From assembly GCA_963800725.1 (NCBI GenBank), contig CAWDCE010000019.1, positions 62,001 to 126,000 of the forward strand: a stretch of DNA of 64,000 nt, in the 5' to 3' direction. Shown in pieces: positions 8,790 through 18,283 of the stretch (positions are counted from its first letter, which is position 1; each line of letters opens with the position of its first letter). The stretch comes from Bog-473 sp963800725 (GTDB lineage Bacteria > Actinomycetota > Acidimicrobiia > Acidimicrobiales > RAAP-2). Below the pieces are notes generated by a model that ran no database searches, was not told where the DNA came from, and was given only the letters and a program-made list of their open reading frames with translations. The translations under genes and the position numbers were made by a program.

Positions 8790-10058
8790 CTAGGGCAGCG
8801 CCACGTGCGCCCAGGTGATCCCGCCGTCGATTGTCCCGAACCAGTGCGCATCAAGGCCGTTGCTCAAGAGGGCCAACCCATCCGCGCCGTGGACGAATAC
8901 CGGGTAGATCTCGTCGGTTGAGCCGCGTGGTGCTTCGAGAACCGCCGTCCACCCCGGCCGAGCGGCACTCGTCCGCCATAGTGTTTGGCCGCCGGTCACA
9001 TAGAAGACGGCGTTGCTCCCGTTCGTGCTAAGTGTTCCCATGAACTGACTTGATGGCGGGCCACCGACGAGCGGCTGCCACGTGGCGGCACGATCCTTGG
9101 ACACAGCGATGCTGCTCACTGAGGCGTCGCCTCCGCCCGCTCCTCCGCAGACGCCGGCCAGCGCACCACCGGTCAGAGATCCGATGGTCTGGCATCCCGA
9201 GGCCCCGCTGCCGCCTGGGGACCCGTCGGCCGATCGGAGGTATGTGGTGGGACCGAGGGCAATCTCGACGCGGTGATCTTGCACGGGATAGAGCGTGCCG
9301 ATGCCACCCGGCAGGGCGTTACCGACGCGGCGCCAGGTCAGGCTCGCTGCCGAAGTGGCGTGAAAGAGAAACCCCTTGGCCTGGGTCTGCGGACAGGACG
9401 ATGCGCCGACCGGGCAGGTGTCGCGCAGCGCCCAGACGTCGGTGCTCGATGAGGTGAGCGCGACGACCGCCCCTTCGACGGGGAAGTGCGTTTTCGTCCA
9501 TTTCATTCCGCCGTCGTTGGTTTGCCACGCGATGCCGGCCTGCGAGAACCATCCGCGTGCGCTGTCGGAAAAATGGATGATGACCAGACCCCCGAGGGCG
9601 AAGCGCGTGGCTGAATTGACGCTCTGCACGGCCAGGTTCGGTACCGGCGTGCGCTGCCACGTTTGCCCGCCGTTGGTCGTACGCACAATGGTGGGGTTGC
9701 CCAAGGGCAGCGCCACGTTTCCGCTGGCAATCCAGCCATGAGCGGGATCGGGGAAGTCGACCGAGGAAGGTCCGCGTCCAACGGTGCCCGGGTTGGGGGG
9801 AGCAGTTTGCGACACCGGTGTCGCCGGCACACCCGGCGGCTGTGCGGAGTGCAATGAACCGAGACCCCCTATTGCGCCCCAGCCGCCGCCGAGCGTCAGC
9901 CACCCGACGAGGACCAATACTGCCGCGAGCGCCACCACCAGTGCCGATCGAAGATAGCGGCGGCGGCGGGCACGTCGAGCTTCTTCGATCAGGGCTTCGA
10001 CCACCGATGGTTCGGCGCCGTGCGCCGTCGCCGGTCCAGCCGGAGCCTCTATCGCCAT
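8790..10058 (-). CDS. Single-pass membrane protein with extracellular BNR/YCF48-like repeats
   Basis: 422 residues from the ATG at 10058. A cytosolic N-terminus of about 37 residues ends in RRARRRRYLRSA, followed by one transmembrane helix (ALVVALAAVLVLVGWLTL) and a Gly/Pro-rich linker. The outer domain has repeated blocks of the BNR/photosystem-assembly type: TTNGGQTWQRTP, TNDGGMKWTKT, SKDRAATWQPL and TIDGGITWAHV, which fold as propeller blades. Several Cys pairs probably form disulfides. Ligand and function are unknown. It is transcribed divergently from the GntR regulator; the two start codons are only 21 bp apart and lie inside one palindrome, so the regulator very likely controls it. Confidence 0.8.
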   Translation of the reverse strand: MAIEAPAGPATAHGAEPSVVEALIEEARRARRRRYLRSALVVALAAVLVLVGWLTLGGGWGAIGGLGSLHSAQPPGVPATPVSQTAPPNPGTVGRGPSSVDFPDPAHGWIASGNVALPLGNPTIVRTTNGGQTWQRTPVPNLAVQSVNSATRFALGGLVIIHFSDSARGWFSQAGIAWQTNDGGMKWTKTHFPVEGAVVALTSSSTDVWALRDTCPVGASSCPQTQAKGFLFHATSAASLTWRRVGNALPGGIGTLYPVQDHRVEIALGPTTYLRSADGSPGGSGASGCQTIGSLTGGALAGVCGGAGGGDASVSSIAVSKDRAATWQPLVGGPPSSQFMGTLSTNGSNAVFYVTGGQTLWRTSAARPGWTAVLEAPRGSTDEIYPVFVHGADGLALLSNGLDAHWFGTIDGGITWAHVALP

Positions 10059-10083
10059 GGTGCTAGCATACTTAGCACCATGG
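10055..10083. promoter_or_regulatory. 29-bp palindromic operator covering both divergent start codons
   Basis: CCATGGTGCTA at 10055-10065 and TAGCACCATGG at 10073-10083 are perfect 11-bp inverted arms separated by GCATACT. The ATG of each divergent gene sits inside an arm. A dimeric GntR protein would fit such a site. The 21 bp between the start codons leave no room for a conventional leader and Shine-Dalgarno sequence, so both mRNAs are probably leaderless, or are read from promoters inside the opposite gene. Confidence 0.75.
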
Positions 10084-10424
10084 ATGCTGTCGACCCGCAC
10101 GATGCTGTGCCCCTTCATGAGCAGGTGGCCGCCCAGATTCGTCGAGCCTTGGCTGATGGGGAGGCGAGCCCAGGAGAGCGCCTTCCGCCGGCCCGGGACC
10201 TGGCGACGGTCCTCGGGGTCAACGCCAACACGGTGCTGCGCGCGCTGCGTCAACTCAGAGAAGAGGGTCTGGTCGAATTCCGTCGTGGACGAGGGATCAC
10301 CGTGTCAGGGGCGGCGCCGGCGCGCAGTCCCGTGATTATGGGGGCGAAGGAGTTGCTCCGGCTCGCTCGCCGTCAGGGGCTGCGCCGTGAGGAGCTCGTC
10401 GCCATCATCGAGAATCTGCCATAG
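10080..10424 (+). CDS. GntR-family transcriptional regulator, YtrA type
   Basis: 114 residues. Residues about 8-75 form the winged HTH of GntR proteins: PLHEQVAAQIRRALADGEASPGERLPPARDLA, then the recognition helix region GVNANTVLRALRQLREEGLVEFRRGRG. The short C-terminal tail of about 40 residues, without an acyl- or sugar-binding domain, is typical of the YtrA subfamily that regulates envelope or transporter genes. It is divergent from the BNR-repeat membrane protein and the shared palindrome at 10055-10083 suggests autoregulation and control of that gene. Its 3' end overlaps the convergent secreted protein gene by about 50 bp. Confidence 0.88.
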   Translation: MDAVDPHDAVPLHEQVAAQIRRALADGEASPGERLPPARDLATVLGVNANTVLRALRQLREEGLVEFRRGRGITVSGAAPARSPVIMGAKELLRLARRQGLRREELVAIIENLP

Positions 10425-11035
10425 CGGTTTGCAGCCACGGTGAGGTCGAATGCCTCAGCCTGATGGGTCGGGGTTGGCCCCAACATACGGCCGCCACGCG
10501 CTCGGTGCGATTGACGCCAGGTCCCTGCGGAACTGGGGGTGGAAGAACGCATCGCGTGTCCGACGGCGACGATCCACGAACAGCCACTGAGTTGTGCGCT
10601 GACCGTCTGCGATGCGCGATGGGCGAATGTGAAAACGATGCGGGCACGTGTCTCGTCATCTGCGGGACAGCTGTAACTGACGGTGCTCGATAGCACCGGC
10701 GCCTGGTCGATATCGCGGGCCAGAGCCGCCGCGACCTTGGCGTCGGCGCGCGTCAAGACGGCATTGCAGGTGGTGCTGTTGAGACCGGGAAGCCACACGA
10801 TGTCGCCGCCACTCGGATGTTTTGGCAACGTCAATGGCGTGTTGCGGGGAGACGTTGCGCCGGGGGGCGAGTCCAACACCGTGCACACCCCACCTTGTCG
10901 TTGGGTGGGCGGCACCACGGGGGTCGGCGACGAATCACCGGCGGCACCGACGACCAACGAAGGGATTGCCATGGCGAGGAAGGTCAGCGTCACGGCCGAC
11001 CCCGTTGCCACGCGGATGACCAAACGAGGCATCAT
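10373..11035 (-). CDS. Secreted protein of unknown function
   Basis: 220 residues with an N-terminal signal peptide (MMPRLVIRVATGSAVTLTFLAMAIPSLVVGAAG). The mature part has three or four Cys (GGVCTVL, TTCNAV, YSCPADD, SGCSWIV) and no domain I recognise. The start overlaps the stop of the upstream gene (ATGA at 11032-11035), so the two secreted proteins are co-translated and probably act together outside the cell. The last 17 codons overlap the convergent GntR gene; codon quality is weaker there, so the end may have shifted by an indel. Confidence 0.65.
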   Translation of the reverse strand: MMPRLVIRVATGSAVTLTFLAMAIPSLVVGAAGDSSPTPVVPPTQRQGGVCTVLDSPPGATSPRNTPLTLPKHPSGGDIVWLPGLNSTTCNAVLTRADAKVAAALARDIDQAPVLSSTVSYSCPADDETRARIVFTFAHRASQTVSAQLSGCSWIVAVGHAMRSSTPSSAGTWRQSHRARGGRMLGPTPTHQAEAFDLTVAANRYGRFSMMATSSSRRSP

Positions 11036-11868
11036 CGCACGATTTGGATTGGCACGAACTGCGTGAAGTACGTGGGTGGGGGGCTACCCCCTGGCCCGCC
11101 AGCGGTGCCATTGACGCCAATGCCGCTGACTTCTGCCACCGCGTTGTAGTTGCCCGGTGGCAGAGCGGATCCAAGGCCGCCGTCACAGCGGGCCGTGCCG
11201 CCAGCAATACTGACTGCCTTGTCCTGGCCGGGACTGACCGCCAAGGCTCGAGCAACACCACCGATGGCACCGGCAAAGACTCCGACAACCCGACGACTTC
11301 TCACCTTGGTGATGACCACCTCGATGGGTGACGCGGTGGCCACCTCGACGCCGCGGGTTCGGGTGGCTCGCAGCACGACCTTTCCCCGAAGATCGCCCCC
11401 TATCTTGATCTTGCGTGATCGCAGCACGAGGGACGACGAATAAGGCGGAGGTGCGGCGGCGGGCGCGGACAAATCGCCACATCGGGGGCTTCGGCCCGGC
11501 CTCCCGTTCCATGCGGTGAGACCGATCCCGATCTTGACCGCGGAACCGAACGTGTCGCGAATCTCTCGGGCGATTGGTTCAGCCCCAGGTGCAAGCCACA
11601 ACACAATTGCACCGTTGCCACACGGGCCTATGGCATAGAGGTAGCCCGACGCCATGGAGCGCAGACGCGCGATGTCCGGGGTGATCGAGCTCGCTCGGAT
11701 GGGTGAATGTGGCGCCGGCCCCAGACACGATGAGAGGGATTCGATGTCGCGATGCGGAATAGGTGGATACGCACTCGTCACGGCTTCGGCCACGGATGGT
11801 CCTGCGGTGCCACCCACGCCGATCAGGAGGAGCACACCTAAGCTGGCGGTCAGACCTCGGGTCCTCAT
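11032..11868 (-). CDS. Secreted protein of unknown function
   Basis: 278 residues from the ATG at 11868, which follows AAGGAG closely. A signal peptide occupies the first 28 residues (ending VAEAV). The mature protein contains three Cys and a C-terminal beta-rich segment (VVLRATRTRGVEV, GNYNAVAEVSGIGVNG) resembling a small extracellular Ig-like fold, but I cannot name the family. It is the first gene of a two-gene operon with the secreted protein at 10373-11035. Confidence 0.7.
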   Translation of the reverse strand: MRTRGLTASLGVLLLIGVGGTAGPSVAEAVTSAYPPIPHRDIESLSSCLGPAPHSPIRASSITPDIARLRSMASGYLYAIGPCGNGAIVLWLAPGAEPIAREIRDTFGSAVKIGIGLTAWNGRPGRSPRCGDLSAPAAAPPPYSSSLVLRSRKIKIGGDLRGKVVLRATRTRGVEVATASPIEVVITKVRSRRVVGVFAGAIGGVARALAVSPGQDKAVSIAGGTARCDGGLGSALPPGNYNAVAEVSGIGVNGTAGGPGGSPPPTYFTQFVPIQIVR

Positions 11869-12003
11869 CACTCCTTCATGACGCAGCCGGGCGCGGTTTG
11901 GTTCGGTTTAGCCGGCGCCCAAGCTCCGTTGCGCCGCGCTCGAATGCCGTTGGACCATGTCACTCTTGAGCTAGCACCCTAAGTCTCCTGATCTAATGGT
12001 CTC

Positions 12004-12915
12004 GTGAACCTCAAGCCCAGTGCCCTCTTCGGTCTCGGCCTTGAGACTGGCGTCGATCAAGTCGGCACAATGCTCAGGCATGCCCGTCTCGCTGATGATG
12101 CCGGCCTCGACATGGTCAGCCTCTCCGACCATCCCTATTTCGCCGAACGAATCGACGCTTACGCCGCGCTGGGATTCGTCTTGGGCGCAACCACCAACAT
12201 CACCGCGGCGGTGATCATGACAAACCTGCTGAGTCGTCCCGCTCCCCTTCTCGCCCGGACCGTCACGGGACTCTCGACGGTTTCTCGCGGTCGCTTTGTT
12301 CTCGGAATCGGCGCAGGCGGAATTTGGGAGGAGATCGTCGCCCTCGGTGTCCCCAAGCTTTCACCCGCTGACCGGGTACGCGCGCTTGAAGAGGCGATCA
12401 CGATCGTGCGGAAGCTCTCAGGTGGTGGCGATCCGGTGACGTTCGACGGTGAGTTCTTCAACATCACCGAGCTGGCACCTGCGTCAGCACCAACACCACC
12501 GATCTGGATCGGAGCGCTCGGCCCGAAGATGCTGGCGGTCACGGGCCGACACGCTGACGGATGGGTGCCAGGACACCTCGCCGACTGGCGGAGTACTCAG
12601 GTGGCCGAAGCTCGACCGCTTATCGACGAGGCGGCTGTGTCGGCGGGTAGGGATCCTCGCGAAGTCGCCACCATTTACAACGTGTCGGGGGTGATAGCTC
12701 GTGGCCCGCTGCCCAAGACCCGCGACGACGACGGGCGCTGGACTGGGGGAGGAGTGACGCAATGGATCGATGAACTGACTGCTGCGGTCCTTGAATACGG
12801 TGCCGCCGCTTTCATCTACCTGCTTGCTCCTGGGGACGTCATTCGCGACTCGACACTGAACCTTTGGGCAAAGGAAGTCGCGCCCGCCGTCAGCGAAGCC
12901 ATCGCCAAGCACTGA
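12004..12915 (+). CDS. LLM-class flavin/F420-dependent oxidoreductase
   Basis: 303 residues from a GTG start. The luciferase-like TIM barrel is clear: ARLADDAGLDMVSLSDHPYF near the N-terminus, TNLLSRPAPLLARTVTGLSTVSRGRFVLGIGAGG, then DRVRALEEAITIVRKL and PPIWIGALGPKMLAVTGRHADGWVPG. Actinobacterial members mostly use F420 rather than FMN to reduce or oxidise small substrates; the N-terminal SDHPYF segment fits the F420 group, but the cofactor is inferred. Substrate unknown. It stands alone, with the next gene convergent. Confidence 0.85.
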   Translation: MNLKPSALFGLGLETGVDQVGTMLRHARLADDAGLDMVSLSDHPYFAERIDAYAALGFVLGATTNITAAVIMTNLLSRPAPLLARTVTGLSTVSRGRFVLGIGAGGIWEEIVALGVPKLSPADRVRALEEAITIVRKLSGGGDPVTFDGEFFNITELAPASAPTPPIWIGALGPKMLAVTGRHADGWVPGHLADWRSTQVAEARPLIDEAAVSAGRDPREVATIYNVSGVIARGPLPKTRDDDGRWTGGGVTQWIDELTAAVLEYGAAAFIYLLAPGDVIRDSTLNLWAKEVAPAVSEAIAKH

Positions 12916-13074
12916 TCTCCTCGGCAACGCGAGACCTCCTGGGGTCCTCGCTCCGGAGCTTGGACGAGCTTCGTCAACGAGTGTGAAGGTGCGGACTTCG
13001 GGGCAATCGCTCGTTTCGTACATTGACTTGGATTCACGGTGTTGCATTGACGCCTATGGCAAATCCGATTTGGC

Positions 13075-14004
13075 TCACAAGCAACGTGACGCCACCTCAA
13101 GGAAGGCCAACCCTTCGTCACCCACGAAATCCCGCACGTTGGCCAGGCCGGTGGATACCCGCTCGATGAATCCCCACTGCCAAACCGATTCGGCGTCAAC
13201 TTCGCACCAAGCGGCCAGCAACTCCGCTCTCTCTCGGACCAGACGCGCGGTGTCGCCAGCGAGAAGCGGTTGGTTGTATTCGCGCATCGGCACACTGAGG
13301 TCGTGCTCGCGTTCGGACCGCAATCCCTCGGGATCGACAAACTTGAACGTACCACCGCCCGCCTGAAGTGTGTTCCAGCCGTGCGCATCGCCATGGACCA
13401 GGACCGCTTGCGACGGGTCGAATGCCGCCGCCCGCTCCTCGCAGTACGCGATGGCCCGATCAACCACCTCGCGCCCGCAGGGTCGGTCAAGAGCATTCCA
13501 CCACGTCGCGATGAACTCGGAGAGCCACGCGGCCTTGTCGGCTCCGGTCGCCAACTTGCAGTCCTCGGGTACGGGTCGCCAGAACGAGCGAAGCGTCATC
13601 GCCACCGTCTCTAGGATCTGGGGGACCGACAGGCCGAGGTCGGCGAGATTCGGTCCGAGGCGTTCAAGAAGCACTGCGCCCATCGCTTGGTCGTAGCGAA
13701 GAAGCTCAGCACAGCCTCGTCCGTCGGCCAGTTGATGGACGAGCACGCTGTGGCGGAAGGAGTCGGTCCCGTCTATCTCGGGGGGCATGGCGATCTTTAG
13801 GACACAAGCGTGTCCCGAAAGTTCGTTCGCCGCCGCCACATACGACGCCGTCCCACCCGACAAGGGCGCACCGATGTCGAGGTTCCACTTCGTGGCGACT
13901 GCGGCCACGATCGAGGGAAGCTCATCGAGCCAGCGCCGGCCGACCTCGCCGCTCGAAATCGCCCGCTGGCAAACGAGTTCGGGGATCTCCAGCGGCGCCG
14001 TCAC
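13075..14004 (-). CDS. APH(6)/hydroxyurea-kinase family phosphotransferase
   Basis: 309 residues from the GTG at 14004, which has AGGAAGG at good spacing (GTG 14010 is an alternative). The N-terminus WLDELPSIVAAVATKWNLDIGAPLSGGTASYVAAA and the Lys in ACVLKIAMP match the nucleotide-binding lobe of streptomycin 6-kinases. The catalytic loop is VLVHGDAHGWNTL (HGDxxxxN), followed by FKFVDPEG in place of the usual DPxG metal site. The family phosphorylates aminoglycosides or related hydroxyl-bearing compounds with ATP. Whether it gives resistance or has a housekeeping substrate cannot be said; the neighbours give no hint. Confidence 0.85.
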   Translation of the reverse strand: MTAPLEIPELVCQRAISSGEVGRRWLDELPSIVAAVATKWNLDIGAPLSGGTASYVAAANELSGHACVLKIAMPPEIDGTDSFRHSVLVHQLADGRGCAELLRYDQAMGAVLLERLGPNLADLGLSVPQILETVAMTLRSFWRPVPEDCKLATGADKAAWLSEFIATWWNALDRPCGREVVDRAIAYCEERAAAFDPSQAVLVHGDAHGWNTLQAGGGTFKFVDPEGLRSEREHDLSVPMREYNQPLLAGDTARLVRERAELLAAWCEVDAESVWQWGFIERVSTGLANVRDFVGDEGLAFLEVASRCL

Positions 14005-14112
14005 AGGCACCTTCCTAGCGCACCCGCGGGTGATCCCTTCGGACGCACCAAAGGGTATTGATCAGACTCAAACCACCACATTTCCCCTATTTTCCGCTGA
14101 AGTCGCGCCGCG

Positions 14113-16836
14113 TTGGGCACTTCGACCGCCGTCAAGGCACTGTCGCAAAGTATCGTCGGTGCCATCTTCTCCTCCTCGAAACTGTGCTTCGGCCCAAGGC
14201 GACAGAAGGCGTCGCGGCACCGCGGATGGCGTGTTGTAGTGGTCCTCGTCACGATTCCGTGCGCACTCGTGATGGCGCTGTGCACGTGGGTCGGTGGGGC
14301 GACGGCCGCGCTCGGGGGTCCGACCTGGCCGGCGCATCCGAATTGGCAACGCTACGTCGAAGCGCCCTCATCGATCGACGTGACGCCGGGAGGAATTGTC
14401 AGCGTGTCGGGCTCAGTGGCCCGCCCCTCTGCCCTTGCCGATGCAACGAGTCATGCGACGACGGTTCTCACCATGTCCGCCGGAGGGCCGCAGCCAACGA
14501 TTGTCGTTGACTACGGCAAGGATGTCAGTGGCGTCCCGTACTTCGTGGTCGCGGCCGAATCGGGCGCCCCCACACTCGCCGCGTCCTATAGCGAGGGCCT
14601 CGCGTCTGTCGGGCCAGCCGGGGATGACGCCCCCAGCCTTTCGGACGCTGGTGACGCTTCGCGCACCGACACGATGATTGTGAGTGCTCGGGGCCTCGAG
14701 ACCACCGACCTCATTCAAGGTGGCGAGCGCTATGAACGGATCTCATTGACCTCTCCGGGATCGCTGACCCTGTCATCGGTGGGCATTCGCTTCACCGCTG
14801 AACGCGCCGTGGCCAAGGACTACAAGGGGTGGTTCGACTCAAGTTCCGATGAGCTGAATCGAATCTGGTTCGCCGGTGCCTACACCTTGCAGCTGGACGA
14901 ATTGCCAGCTCGTTCGGTGGCCGGTCCGTGGAACATCATCGGCGGGGTCCTCAACGCCAATGGCGGGGCCGGGGTACTGCATCACGGTGCGCACTGGACG
15001 GATTACACAATGTCGTTCGACGCTCAGGTTGTGGCCAACCAGGTCGGCTGGCTGGTCCGGGCGTCGTCAACCACCTCGGGCTACCTGTTGCTCCTGACTG
15101 CGGCGACGGTATCGCCGGGGGCTCCGAGTGTGCTCAAGGTGATCGCCATCGGCCCGAAGAGGGCAGCCCCGATTGCGAGCACTGTCGTCCCCGTGCCGAT
15201 CACCCTCGGCTCGTGGCACCGGATTCGCACTGTGGTCTCGGGCGACCAGCTCACAGTCTCGATCGACGGGCGGACGGTGTCACACATGACGACTCACTCC
15301 GTGTCGTCGTTCCCGACGTATCCCTCCGGTTCGGTCGGGTTCGATTCGCCGGGGTCGGTTGCCAACGTCAAGAACCTAGAAGTGACAAGTGCAACCGGAT
15401 CGACGCTCTTCGCCAACGAATTGTCGGGAGCCGGGGCGATTTCGGCCTTCACCGGGCCGAGCCTGCGTATTGGGGATCCGGTGCCGGTCATCTTGGACGG
15501 CGCCAAGAGAGATCGGGAGGACTGGAGCGGTGACCTCAGCGTTTCGGCGGCGACCGACTTCTCCACCACCGACCAAAGTGTCTACGTCCGCGATTCGCTG
15601 GACTTGCTGGCCACCGGAGCGAGCCCCGATGGCGAGACTGCGGGCCAGGTTTATCCGACGGTCGGGCCCAACGGCACGCCGAACAGTGCACAGGCCTACT
15701 CGACGACCTATGCGATGCAAGAGGTCGCGAATGTCGCTGCTTACTATCTCAACACGGGCGATCTGGGCTTTGTGCGCTCCCTCTGGCCGACCATCTCGCG
15801 AGAGCTGGCCTACGACCGCTCCTTGGTCGATACCCGCGGACTCTTGGTCACCGACGCCACCGATGGGCGGGACTGGGACTACTACGACGGCGCCAAGTCC
15901 GGCGAGGTCACCGCGTACAACGACATCTACTACGAGACGCTCAAGGACGCGTCGAGCCTCGCCCAGGCCCTCGGCCGCTCGCACGAAGCGGACGTGTTGA
16001 GACAACAGGCTGCGGCGCTCAAGCACTCGATCAATCAATTTTCGTTCAATCCCGCGACTGGGCTCTACATGTTGTCGAATCTGCAACCCGCAGTGGTGGC
16101 ACAAGATGCCAATTCGCTGGCCATCGACTACGGGGTGGCACCTCCTGCATCGGCACCTCGGATACTCGACGCCTTGGCGAACGCGCTTCCCTCCACCCCC
16201 TACGGCCCACTGCCCTATGGCGCCAGCTCGAAGTACCAACAGTCGGTGAGCCCATTTGTCACCGATCAAGAGGTGCAAGCCGCATTTCGCGCCCACGACA
16301 CCACGCTGGCTCTGTCGCTTCTCGGGTCCGTGTGGGGTCACATGATCGCGGCGGGTCCGAATGACACCGGAACGGACTGGGAGCTTGTCGGTGCCGACGG
16401 ATCCCCCGGTTTCGGGGCATTCACCAGCCTGGCCCATGGTTGGTCGACCGGTGCCACGCCAGAACTGTCGGCCCACGTCCTGGGTGTCGCTCCCGCGAGT
16501 GCCGGATTCGCGTCGTGGGTGGTCCAGCCACAACCCGGTTCGCTGGCCTGGGCCGAGGGGGTGGTGCCAACCCCAAAGGGGCCGATCACCGTGCGTTGGG
16601 CGCAGACCCACCCAACCGGGCGCATGGCCCTCTCGGTGAGCGCTCCGCAGTCGACGCATGGGACGATCGAGGTCCCTGTGCCGGGTTCGGGGGCAGTCGT
16701 GTCGGAGCGGGTCACGACCCCGAAAGGGGCGCTCTTGTTTCGTCGGACCATTGCGACCGGGAAGGGGCAGTCCAGCTATGGCTTTCCCGCGTCCGGAGGG
16801 AAGGCTTACCTGTTCGAGGTCATCCCAACGGCATGA
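14113..16836 (+). CDS. Secreted GH78-like (alpha-L-rhamnosidase-type) glycosidase with LamG-like insert
   Basis: Up to 907 residues from a TTG at 14113; the signal-anchor (VVVLVTIPCALVMALCTWVGG) begins about 40 residues in, so a later GTG or ATG is also possible. Residues about 60-245 are beta-rich. Residues about 275-420 are a concanavalin-like domain (LHHGAHWTDYTMSFDAQV, SWHRIRTVVSGDQLTVSIDG) of the LamG/DUF1080 type. From about 455 on, the six-hairpin catalytic domain of GH78 relatives appears: RDREDWSGDLSVSAATDF, then YYDGAKSGEVTAYNDIYYETLKDA, TDWELV and SLAHGWSTGATPELS. The enzyme probably cleaves deoxy-hexose linkages in an extracellular polysaccharide. The insertion between the N-terminal and catalytic modules is uncommon. 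Confidence 0.8.
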   Translation: MGTSTAVKALSQSIVGAIFSSSKLCFGPRRQKASRHRGWRVVVVLVTIPCALVMALCTWVGGATAALGGPTWPAHPNWQRYVEAPSSIDVTPGGIVSVSGSVARPSALADATSHATTVLTMSAGGPQPTIVVDYGKDVSGVPYFVVAAESGAPTLAASYSEGLASVGPAGDDAPSLSDAGDASRTDTMIVSARGLETTDLIQGGERYERISLTSPGSLTLSSVGIRFTAERAVAKDYKGWFDSSSDELNRIWFAGAYTLQLDELPARSVAGPWNIIGGVLNANGGAGVLHHGAHWTDYTMSFDAQVVANQVGWLVRASSTTSGYLLLLTAATVSPGAPSVLKVIAIGPKRAAPIASTVVPVPITLGSWHRIRTVVSGDQLTVSIDGRTVSHMTTHSVSSFPTYPSGSVGFDSPGSVANVKNLEVTSATGSTLFANELSGAGAISAFTGPSLRIGDPVPVILDGAKRDREDWSGDLSVSAATDFSTTDQSVYVRDSLDLLATGASPDGETAGQVYPTVGPNGTPNSAQAYSTTYAMQEVANVAAYYLNTGDLGFVRSLWPTISRELAYDRSLVDTRGLLVTDATDGRDWDYYDGAKSGEVTAYNDIYYETLKDASSLAQALGRSHEADVLRQQAAALKHSINQFSFNPATGLYMLSNLQPAVVAQDANSLAIDYGVAPPASAPRILDALANALPSTPYGPLPYGASSKYQQSVSPFVTDQEVQAAFRAHDTTLALSLLGSVWGHMIAAGPNDTGTDWELVGADGSPGFGAFTSLAHGWSTGATPELSAHVLGVAPASAGFASWVVQPQPGSLAWAEGVVPTPKGPITVRWAQTHPTGRMALSVSAPQSTHGTIEVPVPGSGAVVSERVTTPKGALLFRRTIATGKGQSSYGFPASGGKAYLFEVIPTA

Positions 16837-16972
16837 AGAAATTGAGCAGTGTCGCTTCCACCAAAGCTTTCGCGGTCATCGCCGAACAAATCTGTGCCGG
16901 ATATTTCGGCGACCGAGGTGCACGGTGGTCGATGCATCGAGACCGCCACGACGTGGCCCGGTCTCGCCGTCC

Positions 16973-17881
16973 TCAAGGTTCTCCCAGAGCTGATCGCTCC
17001 CGCAACATGCGCTGACGGTCGAGTGCGCTCACTTGGGCAGGTTCGGTCGATTCGACGAAGTCGATGAGCGCGTGGAAAAACTCCCCGGGCGCCTCGATCT
17101 GGGGGAAGTGGCCCACGTCCTTGATGACCACCAGACGGCTCCCGGGCATCGCTTTGTGTGCGGCGAAGGCATGACTGACCGGGATGATGTCGTCTCGATC
17201 TCCCCAGACAATCAGCGTCGGCATGAGCGACGCCAGGTAGAGCCGGTCCATCGCGCTCACCGACTGGCCGCCGGGATCGATGACCGCTTTGATGGTGCGG
17301 GCGAACGCGTGGCGGTTCTCCGACTCGGCCAGCGAGGCGTACGCACTCCACATCTCGGCCAGGCGCCCCAAGCGAACCCCACGGCTCGAAATGATCCCGA
17401 GCAGATGATCCCCCCAATTGCGGACGAACCCCGGAAAGAGGACGGGCATGACGTACTCACTTGCGGGCAACGCCATGAGGCGGAGCAGCCAGCTCACTTC
17501 GCGCCCGAGTCCACCGCTGTCCACGAGCACCAGACGCTCACAGAGTTCGGGATGCTGGTAGGCCAGCTGCATCGCCACCCCGCCCCCGAAGGACTGCCCC
17601 ACCACCGTTGCCCGATCGATGCTCAAGACATCAAGCAGATCGCGGATCGAGCTGGCGAATGCACCCAATGAGTAGTCCCCGACGGGTTTTTCGGATTCGC
17701 CATGGCCGATCAGGTCCGGTGCAATAACCGTGAATCGTTCCGCCAGGCGGGGTGCCACGTCTCGCCAGGTGCGCGAACTTCCCGCGATGCCATGGATCAG
17801 CAAGAGTGCAGGACCGCTGCCCTCCATTTGGTAGGCCATGTCGTGTCCATGGATCGAGACGTGCCGGAGTTCACTGTCCAT
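16973..17881 (-). CDS. Alpha/beta hydrolase
   Basis: 302 residues from the ATG at 17881, preceded by GAGGAAG. Features of the fold: oxyanion HGIAGSS, strand APDLIGHGESEKP, nucleophile elbow GQSFGGG (Ser), acid in LIVWGDRDDIIP, and catalytic His in VGHFPQIEAPGEF. The arrangement is that of meta-cleavage-product hydrolases, haloperoxidases and esterases; substrate is unknown. It is convergent with the GH78-like gene and separate from its upstream neighbour. Confidence 0.88.
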   Translation of the reverse strand: MDSELRHVSIHGHDMAYQMEGSGPALLLIHGIAGSSRTWRDVAPRLAERFTVIAPDLIGHGESEKPVGDYSLGAFASSIRDLLDVLSIDRATVVGQSFGGGVAMQLAYQHPELCERLVLVDSGGLGREVSWLLRLMALPASEYVMPVLFPGFVRNWGDHLLGIISSRGVRLGRLAEMWSAYASLAESENRHAFARTIKAVIDPGGQSVSAMDRLYLASLMPTLIVWGDRDDIIPVSHAFAAHKAMPGSRLVVIKDVGHFPQIEAPGEFFHALIDFVESTEPAQVSALDRQRMLRERSALGEP

Positions 17882-18283
17882 CTGAACTTCCTCTCTCGAA
17901 GCTGCGGCACGACGGTGATGCGGAGCTACCTTGCACGATGCCTCGCAATCAGTGGCGCGCTCATGGAGCCACGTAGTCGAAAGCCGCCAACGACCCGCGG
18001 CAGCGGGCGTGGACCCGATCGTTCCTCCAAGCGTCACCGTCCTTTGCTTTCATCGCAGTGTGAGCGACCCGGGGCGATCCGGCTAGGGCATTTCGTCCCT
18101 CTCGCCGGGGATTTCACTCCCGGGTGACGGTTTTGGACTCATCCACGCTTGCCGGGTCGACACCCCAAATTTCGTCGTCGGTTGGACCGACCCACGTGGC
18201 GCCACGGGACGCCTGGTACGGGTCAACCAATCAGTGGCGCCGGCCCATCTGAGGTCACGTGACCGCCAATCGTGCCACTTGGG
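17882..18283. other. Intergenic region without a supported gene
   Basis: About 400 bp upstream of the hydrolase gene and downstream of the SDR-DUF2867 gene. No convincing reading frame, RNA or palindrome was seen. Confidence 0.5.
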
